Assembly: GCA_023375785.1 (NCBI GenBank) | Contig: SZWC01023045.1 | Location: forward strand, 1-29,961 | Source of the DNA: Penium margaritaceum | Lineage: Eukaryota; Streptophyta; Zygnematophyceae; Desmidiales; Peniaceae | Direction of reading: 5' to 3' | DNA: 29,961 nucleotides | Part shown: one piece after another, positions 7,748 through 19,359 of the stretch | Numbering within the stretch: the stretch's first letter is position 1 | Layout of the letters: every line of letters begins with the position of its first letter | Position numbers and translations under genes: made by a program | Notes under the pieces: model-generated | The model's database searches: none | Told to the model about the DNA's origin: nothing | What the model saw: the letters and a program-made list of their open reading frames with translations, nothing else

Positions 7748-8914
7748 GGAGATGACGGGGCCGGCCCAAGCTCAGGAGGAGGAGAGGCACGCGGAAGATG
7801 GGATCCAGAGGGAGAGGAGGAGGAGGAGGAGAAAGAGGAAGAGCGGGCAGGGACACGGCAAGGACCCCGCACGGTCTCAGGCACAACCATGCGGCGATGG
7901 CAAGAGGAAGGATGGGTGGCAGCAGCGGAACAGGCCAGGAAGGAGAAGGAAAGCAAAACGTGCGCCCAATGTGGGCACCACTGGGGCAGGACGGTGCAGG
8001 ATTATGAAGGATGTCACCGAAAGATATGTGACAAGTGCCTGGAACAGCCGCAGAATGAAAAAGGGGCACGCAGCCGACCGAAGAAGTGCAGGCGGTGTCG
8101 CCGAGAAGTCAAACATCAGCAGGGAACACGGAAGCCACCGCGGGTAACCGCGGAGAGGGAAGAACTGGACTCGGAAAACGAGGAATACTCGCCCAGAGCA
8201 ACCGCAGAGAGCTGCCCCACCTGTGTCCAGGCGGTCAGCAAGGGTGAGCACTGCCATTAATGCAACAGGCTGGCCCACCAAGGTTGCCTTGTTACAAGCA
8301 GCTCGGCTTGGGCGGGACAGTGCCACAAGTGTGTAGGGATTGCCGCTGTGGAGGAAGGGGCCGCACTGTCCTATGATGAAGACACCTTGGCTCCAGTCTA
8401 CGAGGCATGCGCGGAGGATTTGACAGAGTTCGGCAAGCCGTGCGGAATGTGCAAGACGATGTGCCACCTGCAGTGTGGGATGCGCAGGAAGGAGGGCATT
8501 TGGACCTGCAGCGGTTATCACGGCAAGACCCAAAAAATTAAGTGGAAGTTCTCCAACAAGCGCACCTGCACCGGAGACAACTACGGAGGACAGCTCAAAG
8601 GGACAGTTTATCGCTGCGAGCACTGCTGAGGCATCGCACATGAGCACTGCACCGCGGAGGTGGGGCGGAGCAACGAGGGCAAGAAAGTCTACCGATGCTC
8701 AAGTTGTAGGAAATACGAGCGCGCACCACACTGCTTCTCATGCAAGCAGCTGGTCACCACGTCCACGATGGAAACACGGTGCGAAGGGTGCAGACTCTTC
8801 GTCCACGACGAGTGCGCGAAGAAGCTCCAGAGGAAGGTGGAGAAATACTGCAGACCGTGCCAGGAACAGAACCGTCCCAGGCCCCGCAAACACTTCAAGC
8901 GGATAACTCGTTAA
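7444..8914 (+). pseudogene. Cys/His-rich tail with about six zinc modules, PHD-like
   Basis: One frame continuous with the integrase (after the duplication) runs to TAA 8912-8914, broken only by TAA 8258-8260 and TGA 8627-8629. Modules: (1) 7577-7705, C-x2-C-x13-C-x2-C-x4-H-x6-C-x6-C-x2-C; (2) 7961-8098, C-x2-C-x13-C-H-x3-C-x2-C then C-x2-C, RING-like; (3) 8213-8332, full PHD C4HC3 with spacing 2-9-2-4-2-11-2; (4) 8399-8518, PHD spacing but the first and last Cys are Tyr; (5) 8567-8707, PHD-like, one Cys replaced by Asp; (6) 8732-8860, full C4HC3 with spacing 2-12-2-4-2-11-2. An acidic Glu-rich run (about 7810-7850) separates modules 1 and 2. PHD fingers generally read histone tails, so a chromatin-tethering role for the integrase is inferred. 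Plant DC1/C1-type fingers share part of this spacing and are the main alternative. Confidence 0.78.
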
Positions 8915-8936
8915 AAGACTCTGGGGCAGAGTCTTT
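8914..8936 (+). other. Perfect 10-bp hairpin at the end of the coding region
   Basis: AAAGACTCTG, loop GGG, CAGAGTCTTT is a perfect inverted repeat that begins at the last base of the TAA stop and ends one base before the A/G tract. It could form a cruciform or RNA stem-loop at the 3' end of the element transcript. Its role is unknown. It is not a bacterial-type terminator, because A and G, not T, follow. Confidence 0.75.
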
Positions 8937-8937
8937 C

Positions 8938-8956
8938 AAAAGGGGGGGGGTGGGGG
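8938..8956 (+). promoter_or_regulatory. Candidate polypurine tract of the LTR retroelement
   Basis: AAAA followed by nine G, then TGGGGG. A purine run just after the last coding frame is where plus-strand primer tracts of LTR elements lie. The TG at 8951-8952 is a possible first dinucleotide of the 3' LTR. The 5' LTR lies outside the window, so this cannot be confirmed here. Confidence 0.55.
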
Positions 8957-9489
8957 CATCAGTGTCAAGCACACTTCCACCGCAGCTCCGTGGGAAGATC
9001 CATCCGCGGAGAAAGCATGGGCATGCTTAGATCTGCGCACAGAACGCTGGCTCCTGCGGACGCGGTTGAGCGAGGGGTAGCGCGGAGTCAAGGGGCGATG
9101 AGGACCAGGATGTCTACAGGAGAGCCGCCGCAGGTTAGCACAATCACCTGCGATGGTTCCCCCAACTCAAGTGCTTGTGGCGGAGGGAGAAAGAGGCGGG
9201 AATCGGTGGCGGGAAATCCGCGGTACAAGAAGAACAGGGACAAGCCGCAGCAAGATCCACAATCACTGACAGGGCACAGATAGGTTAGCGGAAGGGCCGA
9301 GCAATCAAGGGAGAGAACATCCAATCAGCATGAGTGACCGTGCATCAATCACGGAGCAGCCCTTGGAGACGCACCGCGGAGGATGAAGATTCAAGGAAGA
9401 ACACAAAGAACCGCGTACACGAGCCGCGGATGAAGAAAATCATCAATAGAGGATGTGCTGTGAGGGTGGGTGGCTGAGGACGAGACCAG
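8957..9489. other. Non-coding spacer, possible 3' LTR remnant
   Basis: This stretch has no convincing coding frame. It is purine-rich, with several CCGCGG or CGCGGA-like words and a 7-bp perfect inverted repeat at 9013-9028 (AAGCATG, GG, CATGCTT). By position between the polypurine tract and the minisatellite it may be LTR sequence, but I see no matching copy in the window and no clear CA end or target-site duplication. Confidence 0.35.
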
Positions 9490-9870
9490 ACTGGTGTGAA
9501 CTGGTTGCGGGGTGGTGCGTACTGGTTGCGGAGTGGTACGAACGGGTTGCAAAGTGGTGCGAACTGGTTGCAGAGGTGCGAACTGGTTGCAGAGTGGTGC
9601 GAACTGGTTGCGAATGGTGCGAACTGGTTGCGGAGTGGGGTGAACTGGTCGCGGAGTGGTGCGAACAGGTTGCGGAGCGGTGCACCTGGTTGTGGAGTGT
9701 TGCGAACTGGTTGCGGAGTGGTGTGAACTGGTTACGGAGTGGTGGCAACTCGTTGCGCAGTGGTGCAAACTGGTTGCGGAGTGGTGGGAACTGGTTGCGG
9801 AGTGGTGCGAACTGGTTGCGGACTGGTGCAAACTTGTTGCGGAATGGTGAGAACTGGTTGCAGAGTGGTG

Positions 9871-11508
9871 CGAACTGGTTGCCGAGTGGTGCCAGCTTGC
9901 CGCGGAGTGGTGCGAACTGGTTGCCGAGTGGTGCCAGCTTGCCGCGGAGTGGTGCGAACTGGTTGCCGAGTGGTGCCAGCTTGCCGCGGAGTGGTGCGAA
10001 CTGGTTGCCGAGTGGTGCCAGCTTGCCGCGGAGTGGTGCGAACTGGTTGCCGAGTGGTGCCAGCTTGCCGCGGAGTGGTGCGAACTGGTTGCCGAGTGGT
10101 GCCAGCTTGCCGCGGAGTGGTGCGAACTGGTTGCCGAGTGGTGCCAGCTTGCCGCGGAGTGGTGCGAACTGGTTGCCGAGTGGTGCCAGCTTGCCGCGGA
10201 GTGGTGCGAACTGGTTGCCGAGTGGTGCCAGCTTGCCGCGGAGTGGTGCGAACTGGTTGCCGAGTGGTGCCAGCTTGCCGCGGAGTGGTGCGAACTGGTT
10301 GCCGAGTGGTGCCAGCTTGCCGCGGAGTGGTGCGAACTGGTTGCCGAGTGGTGCCAGCTTGCCGCGGAGTGGTGCGAACTGGTTGCCGAGTGGTGCCAGC
10401 TTGCCGCGGAGTGGTGCGAACTGGTTGCCGAGTGGTGCCAGCTTGCCGCGGAGTGGTGCGAACTGGTTGCCGAGTGGTGCCAGCTTGCCGCGGAGTGGTG
10501 CGAACTGGTTGCCGAGTGGTGCCAGCTTGCCGCGGAGTGGTGCGAACTGGTTGCCGAGTGGTGCCAGCTTGCCGCGGAGTGGTGCGAACTGGTTGCCGAG
10601 TGGTGCCAGCTTGCCGCGGAGTGGTGCGAACTGGTTGCCGAGTGGTGCCAGCTTGCCGCGGAGTGGTGCGAACTGGTTGCCGAGTGGTGCCAGCTTGCCG
10701 CGGAGTGGTGCGAACTGGTTGCCGAGTGGTGCCAGCTTGCCGCGGAGTGGTGCGAACTGGTTGCCGAGTGGTGCCAGCTTGCCGCGGAGTGGTGCGAACT
10801 GGTTGCCGAGTGGTGCCAGCTTGCCGCGGAGTGGTGCGAACTGGTTGCCGAGTGGTGCCAGCTTGCCGCGGAGTGGTGCGAACTGGTTGCCGAGTGGTGC
10901 CAGCTTGCCGCGGAGTGGTGCGAACTGGTTGCCGAGTGGTGCCAGCTTGCCGCGGAGTGGTGCGAACTGGTTGCCGAGTGGTGCCAGCTTGCCGCGGAGT
11001 GGTGCGAACTGGTTGCCGAGTGGTGCCAGCTTGCCGCGGAGTGGTGCGAACTGGTTGCCGAGTGGTGCCAGCTTGCCGCGGAGTGGTGCGAACTGGTTGC
11101 CGAGTGGTGCCAGCTTGCCGCGGAGTGGTGCGAACTGGTTGCCGAGTGGTGCCAGCTTGCCGCGGAGTGGTGCGAACTGGTTGCCGAGTGGTGCCAGCTT
11201 GCCGCGGAGTGGTGCGAACTGGTTGCCGAGTGGTGCCAGCTTGCCGCGGAGTGGTGCGAACTGGTTGCCGAGTGGTGCCAGCTTGCCGCGGAGTGGTGCG
11301 AACTGGTTGCCGAGTGGTGCCAGCTTGCCGCGGAGTGGTGCGAACTGGTTGCCGAGTGGTGCCAGCTTGCCGCGGAGTGGTGCGAACTGGTTGCCGAGTG
11401 GTGCCAGCTTGCCGCGGAGTGGTGCGAACTGGTTGCCGAGTGGTGCCAGCTTGCCGCGGAGTGGTGCGAACTGGTTGCCGAGTGGTGCCAGCTTGCCGCG
11501 GAGTGGTG
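9871..11508 (+). repeat. Higher-order block A: 42-bp dimer, 39 copies
   Basis: 39 head-to-tail copies of a two-monomer unit (CGAACTGGTTGCCGAGTGG then TGCCAGCTTGCCGCGGAGTGGTG). Rows are identical by eye over 1,638 bp. Such uniformity indicates recent amplification or strong homogenisation. True copy number may differ from the assembly. Confidence 0.95.
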
Positions 11509-12080
11509 CGAACTGGTTGCAGTGTGTTGGGAACTGGTTGCGGAGTGGTGCAGACCGGTTGCGGAGAAATGCAAACTGGTTGCAAAGCGGTGCGAACTGG
11601 TTGCGGAGTGGTGCGAACTGCTTGTGCTGTGGTGCGAACTGGCTTCGGAAAGGTGCGAACTGCTTGCGCAGTGGTGCGAAGTGGTTGTGAAGCGGTCCGA
11701 ACTGGTTGCAAAGTGGTGAGAACTAGTTGCATAGTTGTGTGAACTGGTTGCAGAGTGGTGTGAACTGGTTTCGGGGTGGTGCGAGCTGGTTGCGGAGAGG
11801 TGCGAAACTGGTTGTGGAGTGGTGCAAACTGGTTGTGGAGTGGTGCGAACTGGTTGCGGGGTGGTGCAAACTGGTTGCGGAGTGGTACGAACAGGTTGCC
11901 GAGTGGTGCGAACTGGACGCGTAGTGGTACGAACCGGTTGCAGTGTGGTGCCAACTAGCTGCGGAGTGGTGCGAACTGATTGCACAGTGGTACGAACTAG
12001 TTGTGGAGTGGTGCGAACTGGTTGCGGACTGGTGCAAACTGGTTGCGGAATGGTGAGAACTGGTTGCAGAGTGGAGCGAA

Positions 12081-12449
12081 CTGGTTGCGGAGTGGTGCCA
12101 ACTGGCTGCGGAGTGGTGCGAGTTGGTTGCGGAGTGGTGCGAACTGGCTGCGGAGTAGTGCGAACTGGTTGCGAGTAGTGGCAAATGGTTGCAATGATGC
12201 GAACTGGTTGCGGAGTGGTGCCAACTGGCTGCGGAGTGGTGCGAGTTGGTTGCGGAGTGGTGCGAACTGGCTGCGGAGTAGTGCGAACTGGTTGCGAGTA
12301 GTGGCAAATGGTTGCAATGATGCGAACTGGTTGCGGAGTGGTGCCAACTGGCTGCGGAGTGGTGCGAGTTGGTTGCGGAGTGGTGCGAACTGGCTGCGGA
12401 GTAGTGCGAACTGGTTGCGAGTAGTGGCAAATGGTTGCAATGATGCGAA
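12081..12449 (+). repeat. Higher-order block B: 123-bp unit, 3 copies
   Basis: Three copies begin at 12081, 12204 and 12327. Each includes the diverged stretch GTAGTGGCAAATGGTTGCAA. The period is 3 bp short of six monomers, so the 21-bp register is broken while the reading frame is not. Confidence 0.9.
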
Positions 12450-13408
12450 CTGGTTGCGGAGTGGTGCAAACTGGTTGCGGAGTGGTGGGAACTGGTTGCG
12501 GAGTGGTGCGAACTGGTTGCGGACTGGTGCAAACTTGTTGCGGAATGGTGAGAACTGGTTGCAGAGTGGTGCGAACTGGTTGCCGAGTGGTGCAAACTGG
12601 TTGCGGAGTGGTGCGAACTGGTTGCCGAGTGGTGCGAACTGGTTGTGGAGAGGTGGGAACTGGTTGCAAATGGTGCGAACTGGTTGCGGAGTGGTGCCAA
12701 CTGGCTGCGGAGTGGTGCGAGTTGGTTGCGGAGTGGTGCGAACTGGTTGCAGAGTGGTGCGAACTGGTTGCGGAATCGTGAGAACTGGTTGGTGAGTGGT
12801 GCGAACTGGTTGCGGAGTGGTGCGAACTGGTTGTGGAGTGTTGCAAACTGGTTGCAGAGAGGTGCGAACTGGCTGCGGAGTGGTGAGAACTGGTTGCGGA
12901 GTGGTCCGAACTGGTTGCAAAGTGTTGTGAAGTGGTTGCAGAGTGGTGCGAACTGGTTGCGCAGTGGTGGGAACTGGCTGCGGAGTGGTGGAAACTGGTT
13001 AAGGAGTGGTGCAAACTGGTTGGAGAGTGGTACAAACCGGTTGCGGAGTGGTGCAAATTGGTCGCGGAGTGGTGCAAACTGGTCGCAGAGTGGTGCGAAC
13101 TGGTTGCGGAGTGGTGCAAACTGGTTGCGGAACAGTGCGAACTGGTTGCGGAGTGGTGTGAACTGCTTGCGGAGAGGTGCGAACTCGTTGCGGAGTGGTC
13201 CGAACTGGTTGCGTAGTGGTGCAAACTGGATGCGGAGAGGTGCGAACTCGATGCAGAGTGGTGCTAACTGGTTGGGAGTGGTGCGAACTCGTTGCAGAGT
13301 GGTGCCAACTGGTTGCAGAGTGGAGCGACCTGGTTGCGGAGTGGAGCAAACTGGTTGCGGAGGGGTGCGAACTAGTTACGGAGTGGTACGAACTGGTTAC
13401 GGAGTGGT

Positions 13409-14481
13409 GCGAACGAGTTGCGGAGTGGTGTGAACTGCTTGCGGAGAGGTGCGAACGGGTTGCCGAGTGGTGCCAGCTTGCCGCGGAGTGGTGCGAACGA
13501 GTTGCGGAGTGGTGTGAACTGCTTGCGGAGAGGTGCGAACGGGTTGCCGAGTGGTGCCAGCTTGCCGCGGAGTGGTGCGAACGAGTTGCGGAGTGGTGTG
13601 AACTGCTTGCGGAGAGGTGCGAACGGGTTGCCGAGTGGTGCCAGCTTGCCGCGGAGTGGTGCGAACGAGTTGCGGAGTGGTGTGAACTGCTTGCGGAGAG
13701 GTGCGAACGGGTTGCCGAGTGGTGCCAGCTTGCCGCGGAGTGGTGCGAACGAGTTGCGGAGTGGTGTGAACTGCTTGCGGAGAGGTGCGAACGGGTTGCC
13801 GAGTGGTGCCAGCTTGCCGCGGAGTGGTGCGAACGAGTTGCGGAGTGGTGTGAACTGCTTGCGGAGAGGTGCGAACGGGTTGCCGAGTGGTGCCAGCTTG
13901 CCGCGGAGTGGTGCGAACGAGTTGCGGAGTGGTGTGAACTGCTTGCGGAGAGGTGCGAACGGGTTGCCGAGTGGTGCCAGCTTGCCGCGGAGTGGTGCGA
14001 ACGAGTTGCGGAGTGGTGTGAACTGCTTGCGGAGAGGTGCGAACGGGTTGCCGAGTGGTGCCAGCTTGCCGCGGAGTGGTGCGAACGAGTTGCGGAGTGG
14101 TGTGAACTGCTTGCGGAGAGGTGCGAACGGGTTGCCGAGTGGTGCCAGCTTGCCGCGGAGTGGTGCGAACGAGTTGCGGAGTGGTGTGAACTGCTTGCGG
14201 AGAGGTGCGAACGGGTTGCCGAGTGGTGCCAGCTTGCCGCGGAGTGGTGCGAACGAGTTGCGGAGTGGTGTGAACTGCTTGCGGAGAGGTGCGAACGGGT
14301 TGCCGAGTGGTGCCAGCTTGCCGCGGAGTGGTGCGAACGAGTTGCGGAGTGGTGTGAACTGCTTGCGGAGAGGTGCGAACGGGTTGCCGAGTGGTGCCAG
14401 CTTGCCGCGGAGTGGTGCGAACGAGTTGCGGAGTGGTGTGAACTGCTTGCGGAGAGGTGCGAACGGGTTGCCGAGTGGTGC
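13409..14481 (+). repeat. Higher-order block C: 84-bp unit, 12 copies plus a partial
   Basis: Unit starts recur every 84 bp from 13409 to 14417, with the last copy truncated. Each unit contains GCGAACGAGTTGCGGAGTGG and TGTGAACTGCTTGCGGAGAGG, and then the GCCGAGTGGTGCCAGCTTGC segment that is also the core of block A. Confidence 0.95.
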
Positions 14482-16086
14482 GAACTGGTTGCAGAGTGGA
14501 GCGAACTGGTTGCGGAGTGGTGCGAACTGGTTTCGAAGTGGTGCAAACTGGTTGCGGAGTGGTGCGAACTGGTTGCAGAGTGGTGCGAACTGGTTGCGGA
14601 GTGGGGCACACTGGTTGCGTAGTGGTGCGAACTGGTTGCGGAGTGGTGGCAACTGGTTGCGGAGTGGTGCAAACTGGTTGCGGAGTGGTGGAAACTGGTT
14701 GTGAAGTGGTGCGAACTGGTTGTGGAGTGTTGCGAACTGGTTGCGGAGCGTTACGAACTGGCTGCGGAGTGGTGCGAACTGGTTGCGGAGTGGTGCGTAC
14801 TGGTTGCGGAGTGTTGAGAAGTGGTTGCAGAGTGGTGCAAACTGGTTGCCGACTGGTGCGAACTGGCTACGGAGTGGTGCGAACTGGTTGCGAAGTGGTG
14901 GGGACTGGTTGCGGAGTGGTGCTAACTGGTTGCAGAGTGGTGCGAACTGGTTGCGGAGTGATGAACTGGTTACAGAGTGGTGGAACTGGTTGTGGAGTGG
15001 TGCGAACTGGTTGCCGAGTGGTGTGAACTGGTTGCGGAGTGGTGCGAGCTTGTTGGGGAGAGGTGGGAACTGGTTGGGGAGTGGTGCAAACTGGTTGCGG
15101 TGTGGTTTGAATTGGTTGCGGAGTGGTGCGAACTGGTTGTGGAGTGGTGCGAACTGGTCGCGGAGTGGTGCGAACAGGTTGCAGAGTGGTGCGAACTGGA
15201 TGCGGAGTGGTGCGAACTGGTTGCGGAGTGGTGCGAACTGGTCGCGAAGTGGTTCGAACTGGCTGCAAAGTGGTGCGAACTGTTTGTGGAGAGGTGCGAA
15301 CTGGTTGCGGAGTGGTGCAAACTGGTTGTGGAGTTGTGCAAACTGGTTGCGGAGTACTGCAAACAGGCTTCCGAGTGGTGAGAAGTGGTTGCGGGGTGGT
15401 GCAAACTTGTTGCAGAGTGGTGCGAACTGGTTGCGGAGTGGTGAAAAATGGTTGCGGAGTGTTGCGAACTGGTTGCGGAGTGGTGCGGACTGGTTACAGA
15501 GTGGTGCGAACTGGATGCGGAGTGGTGCGAACTGGTTGCGGAGTGGTGCGAACTGGTCGCGAAGTGGTGCGAACTGGTTGCAGAGTGGTGCGAACTCGTT
15601 GCGAATTGGTGCAAACAGGTTTCGGAGTGGTGAGAACTTGTTGTGGAGTGGTGCGAACTTTTCGCAGAGTGGTGCGAACTGGTTGCGGAGTGGTGCAAAA
15701 TGATTGCGGAGTGGTTCAAACTGGTTCCAGAGTGGTGGGAACTGCTTGCGGAGTGGTGCAAACTGGTTGTGGAGTGGTGCCAACTGGTTGCAGAGTTGTG
15801 GGAACGGGTTGAGGAGTGGTGTGAACTGGTTGCGGAGTGGTGCGAACAGGTTGCGGAGTGGTGTGAACTGCTTGAGGAGTGGTGCGAACTAGTTGCGGAG
15901 TGGTGCGAACTGGTTGCGGAGTAGTGCGAACTGGTTGTGGAGTGGTGCAAACTGGTTGAGGAGTGGTACGAACTGGTTGCGGATTGGTGTAAACGGGTTG
16001 CGCAGTGTTGCAAACAGGTTGCAGAGTGGTGCGAACTGGTTGCGGATTGGTGCCAACGGGTTGCGCAGTGGTGCAAACAGGTTGCA

Positions 16087-17633
16087 GAGTGGTGCGAACT
16101 GGTTGCGGACTGGTGCGAACTGGTTGCGGAGTGGTGCGACCTGGTTGCGGAGTGGTGCGAACTGGTTGCGCAGTGATAAAAACGGCTTGCGGAGTGGTGC
16201 AAACTCGTTGCGGAGGGGTGGGAACTGGTTGCGGAGTGGTGCAAACTGGATGCGGAGTGGTGCGAACTGGTTGCAGAGTAGTGCAAACTGGTTGCGGAGT
16301 GGTGCGAACGGGTTGCGGAGTGGTGCGAACTGGTTGCGGACTGGTGCGAACTGGTTGCGGAGTGGTGCGACCTGGTTGCGGAGTGGTGCGAACTGGTTGC
16401 GCAGTGATAAAAACGGCTTGCGGAGTGGTGCAAACTCGTTGCGGAGGGGTGGGAACTGGTTGCGGAGTGGTGCAAACTGGATGCGGAGTGGTGCGAACTG
16501 GTTGCAGAGTAGTGCAAACTGGTTGCGGAGTGGTGCGAACGGGTTGCGGAGTGGTGCGAACTGGTTGCGGACTGGTGCGAACTGGTTGCGGAGTGGTGCG
16601 ACCTGGTTGCGGAGTGGTGCGAACTGGTTGCGCAGTGATAAAAACGGCTTGCGGAGTGGTGCAAACTCGTTGCGGAGGGGTGGGAACTGGTTGCGGAGTG
16701 GTGCAAACTGGATGCGGAGTGGTGCGAACTGGTTGCAGAGTAGTGCAAACTGGTTGCGGAGTGGTGCGAACGGGTTGCGGAGTGGTGCGAACTGGTTGCG
16801 GACTGGTGCGAACTGGTTGCGGAGTGGTGCGACCTGGTTGCGGAGTGGTGCGAACTGGTTGCGCAGTGATAAAAACGGCTTGCGGAGTGGTGCAAACTCG
16901 TTGCGGAGGGGTGGGAACTGGTTGCGGAGTGGTGCAAACTGGATGCGGAGTGGTGCGAACTGGTTGCAGAGTAGTGCAAACTGGTTGCGGAGTGGTGCGA
17001 ACGGGTTGCGGAGTGGTGCGAACTGGTTGCGGACTGGTGCGAACTGGTTGCGGAGTGGTGCGACCTGGTTGCGGAGTGGTGCGAACTGGTTGCGCAGTGA
17101 TAAAAACGGCTTGCGGAGTGGTGCAAACTCGTTGCGGAGGGGTGGGAACTGGTTGCGGAGTGGTGCAAACTGGATGCGGAGTGGTGCGAACTGGTTGCAG
17201 AGTAGTGCAAACTGGTTGCGGAGTGGTGCGAACGGGTTGCGGAGTGGTGCGAACTGGTTGCGGACTGGTGCGAACTGGTTGCGGAGTGGTGCGACCTGGT
17301 TGCGGAGTGGTGCGAACTGGTTGCGCAGTGATAAAAACGGCTTGCGGAGTGGTGCAAACTCGTTGCGGAGGGGTGGGAACTGGTTGCGGAGTGGTGCAAA
17401 CTGGATGCGGAGTGGTGCGAACTGGTTGCAGAGTAGTGCAAACTGGTTGCGGAGTGGTGCGAACGGGTTGCGGAGTGGTGCGAACTGGTTGCGGACTGGT
17501 GCGAACTGGTTGCGGAGTGGTGCGACCTGGTTGCGGAGTGGTGCGAACTGGTTGCGCAGTGATAAAAACGGCTTGCGGAGTGGTGCAAACTCGTTGCGGA
17601 GGGGTGGGAACTGGTTGCGGAGTGGTGCAAACT
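16087..17633 (+). repeat. Higher-order block D: 231-bp unit, about 6.7 copies
   Basis: The marker GATAAAAACGGCTTGC occurs at 16175, 16406, 16637, 16868, 17099, 17330 and 17561, exactly 231 bp (11 monomers) apart. Intervening sequence is the same in each copy by eye. Confidence 0.95.
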
Positions 17634-18575
17634 GGTTGCGGAGTGGTGCGAACTGGTTGCGGAGTGATGCGAACAGGTTGCGGAGTGGTGCCAACTGGCT
17701 GGGAGTGGTGCGAATTGGTTGCGGAGTGGTGCAAACTGGTTGCGGAGTGTTGCGAACTGGTTGCGGAGTGGTGCGAACTGGTTGCGGAGTGGTGCGAACT
17801 GGTTGCGGAGTGGAGCAAACTGGTTGCGGATTGGTGTGAACTGGTTGCGGAGACGTGCGAACTGGTTGCGGAGTGGTGCGAACTGGTTGCGGAATGGTGC
17901 GAACTGGTTGCGGAGTGGTGCGAAGTGGTTGCGGAGAGGTCCGAACTGGCTGCGGAGTGGTGCTAACTGGATGTGGATTGGTGTGAACTGGTTGCGGAGT
18001 TGTGCAAACTGGTTGCAGAGTAGTGCAAACTGGTTGCGGAGTGGTGCGAACTGGTTGCGGAATGGTCCCAACCGGTTGCGGAGTGGTGCAAACTGGTTGC
18101 GGAGTACTGCGAACAAGTTGCGGAGTGGTGCGAACTGGTTGCGGGATGGTGCAAACTGGTTGCGGAGTGGTACGAACTGGTTACGGAGTGGTGCGAACTG
18201 GTTGCGGAGTAGTGCGAACTGGTTGCGGAGTGGTGCGAACTGGCTGCGGAGTGGTGCGAACTGGTTGTGGAGTGGTGCGAAGTGGGTGCGGAATGGTGCG
18301 ACATGGTTGCGGAGTGGTGCGAACTGGTTGCGGAGTTGTGTCAATGGGTTTTAGATTGGTGCGCACTGGTTGCGGAATGGTGCGAACTGGTTGCGGAGTG
18401 ATGCGAACTGGTTGCCGAGTGGTGCGAACTGGCTGGGAGTGGTGCGAATCAGTTGCGGAGTGGTGCGAACTGGTTGCGGAGTGATGCGAACTGGTTTCGG
18501 AGTGGTGCGAACTGGTTGCGGAGTGGTGCGAACTGGTTGCGGGGTGGTGCAAACTGGTTGCGGAGTGGTGCGAAC

Positions 18576-18827
18576 TGGTTGCGGAGAGGTGCGAACTGGT
18601 TGCAGAGTGGTGCGAACTGGTTGCGGAGTGGTGCGAGCTGGTTGCAGAGTGGTGTGAACTGGTCGTGGAGTGGTGCCAACTGGCTGCGGAGTGGTGCGAA
18701 CTGGTTGCGGAGAGGTGCGAACTGGTTGCAGAGTGGTGCGAACTGGTTGCGGAGTGGTGCGAGCTGGTTGCAGAGTGGTGTGAACTGGTCGTGGAGTGGT
18801 GCCAACTGGCTGCGGAATGGTGCAAAC
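18576..18827 (+). repeat. 126-bp tandem duplication inside the array
   Basis: A six-monomer stretch ending GGTCGTGGAGTGGTGCCAAC recurs with offset 126 (marker at 18661 and 18787). Boundaries are approximate. Confidence 0.75.
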
Positions 18828-19359
18828 TGGTTGCGGAGAAATGCGAACTGGTTGCGGTGTGTTGCGAACTGGTTGCGGAGAGGTGCGAACGGGTTGCGGA
18901 CTGGTGCGGACTGGTTGCGGAGTGGTGCGAACGAGTTGCGGAGTGGTGCCAACTGGCTGCGGAGTGGTGCGAACTGGTTGGGGAGTGGTGCAAACTGGTT
19001 GCAGGGTGGTGTGAACTGGTTGCGGAGTGGTGCGAACTCGTTGCAGAGTGGTGCGAACTGGTTGTGGACTGGTGTGAACTGGTTGCCGAGTGATGAGTAC
19101 TGGTTGCGGAGTGGTAATAACGGGTTGCGGAGTGGTGCGAACTTGTTACAGAGGGGTGCGAACTGGTAGCGGAGTGGTGCCAACTGGCTGCGGAGTGGTG
19201 CGAACTGGTTGCGGAGTGGTGCAAACTGATTGCGGAGTGGTGCAAACTGGTTGCGGAATGGTTAGAACTTGTTGCAGAGTGGTGCGAACTGGTAGCGGAG
19301 TGGTGCCAACTGGCTGCGGAGTGGTGCGAACTGGTTGCCGAGTGGTGCGAGCTGGTTGC

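Noticed and set aside
378..8629. Alternative genetic code (TAG as Gln, TGA as Trp)
   Set aside because: TAG, TGA and TAA all occur within the frame, one TAG is CAG in the other copy, catalytic residues are also lost, and a frameshift is present. Decay explains all of these.
8914..8936. Bacterial intrinsic terminator
   Set aside because: The hairpin is followed by A4G9, not a T run, and the context is a eukaryotic retroelement.
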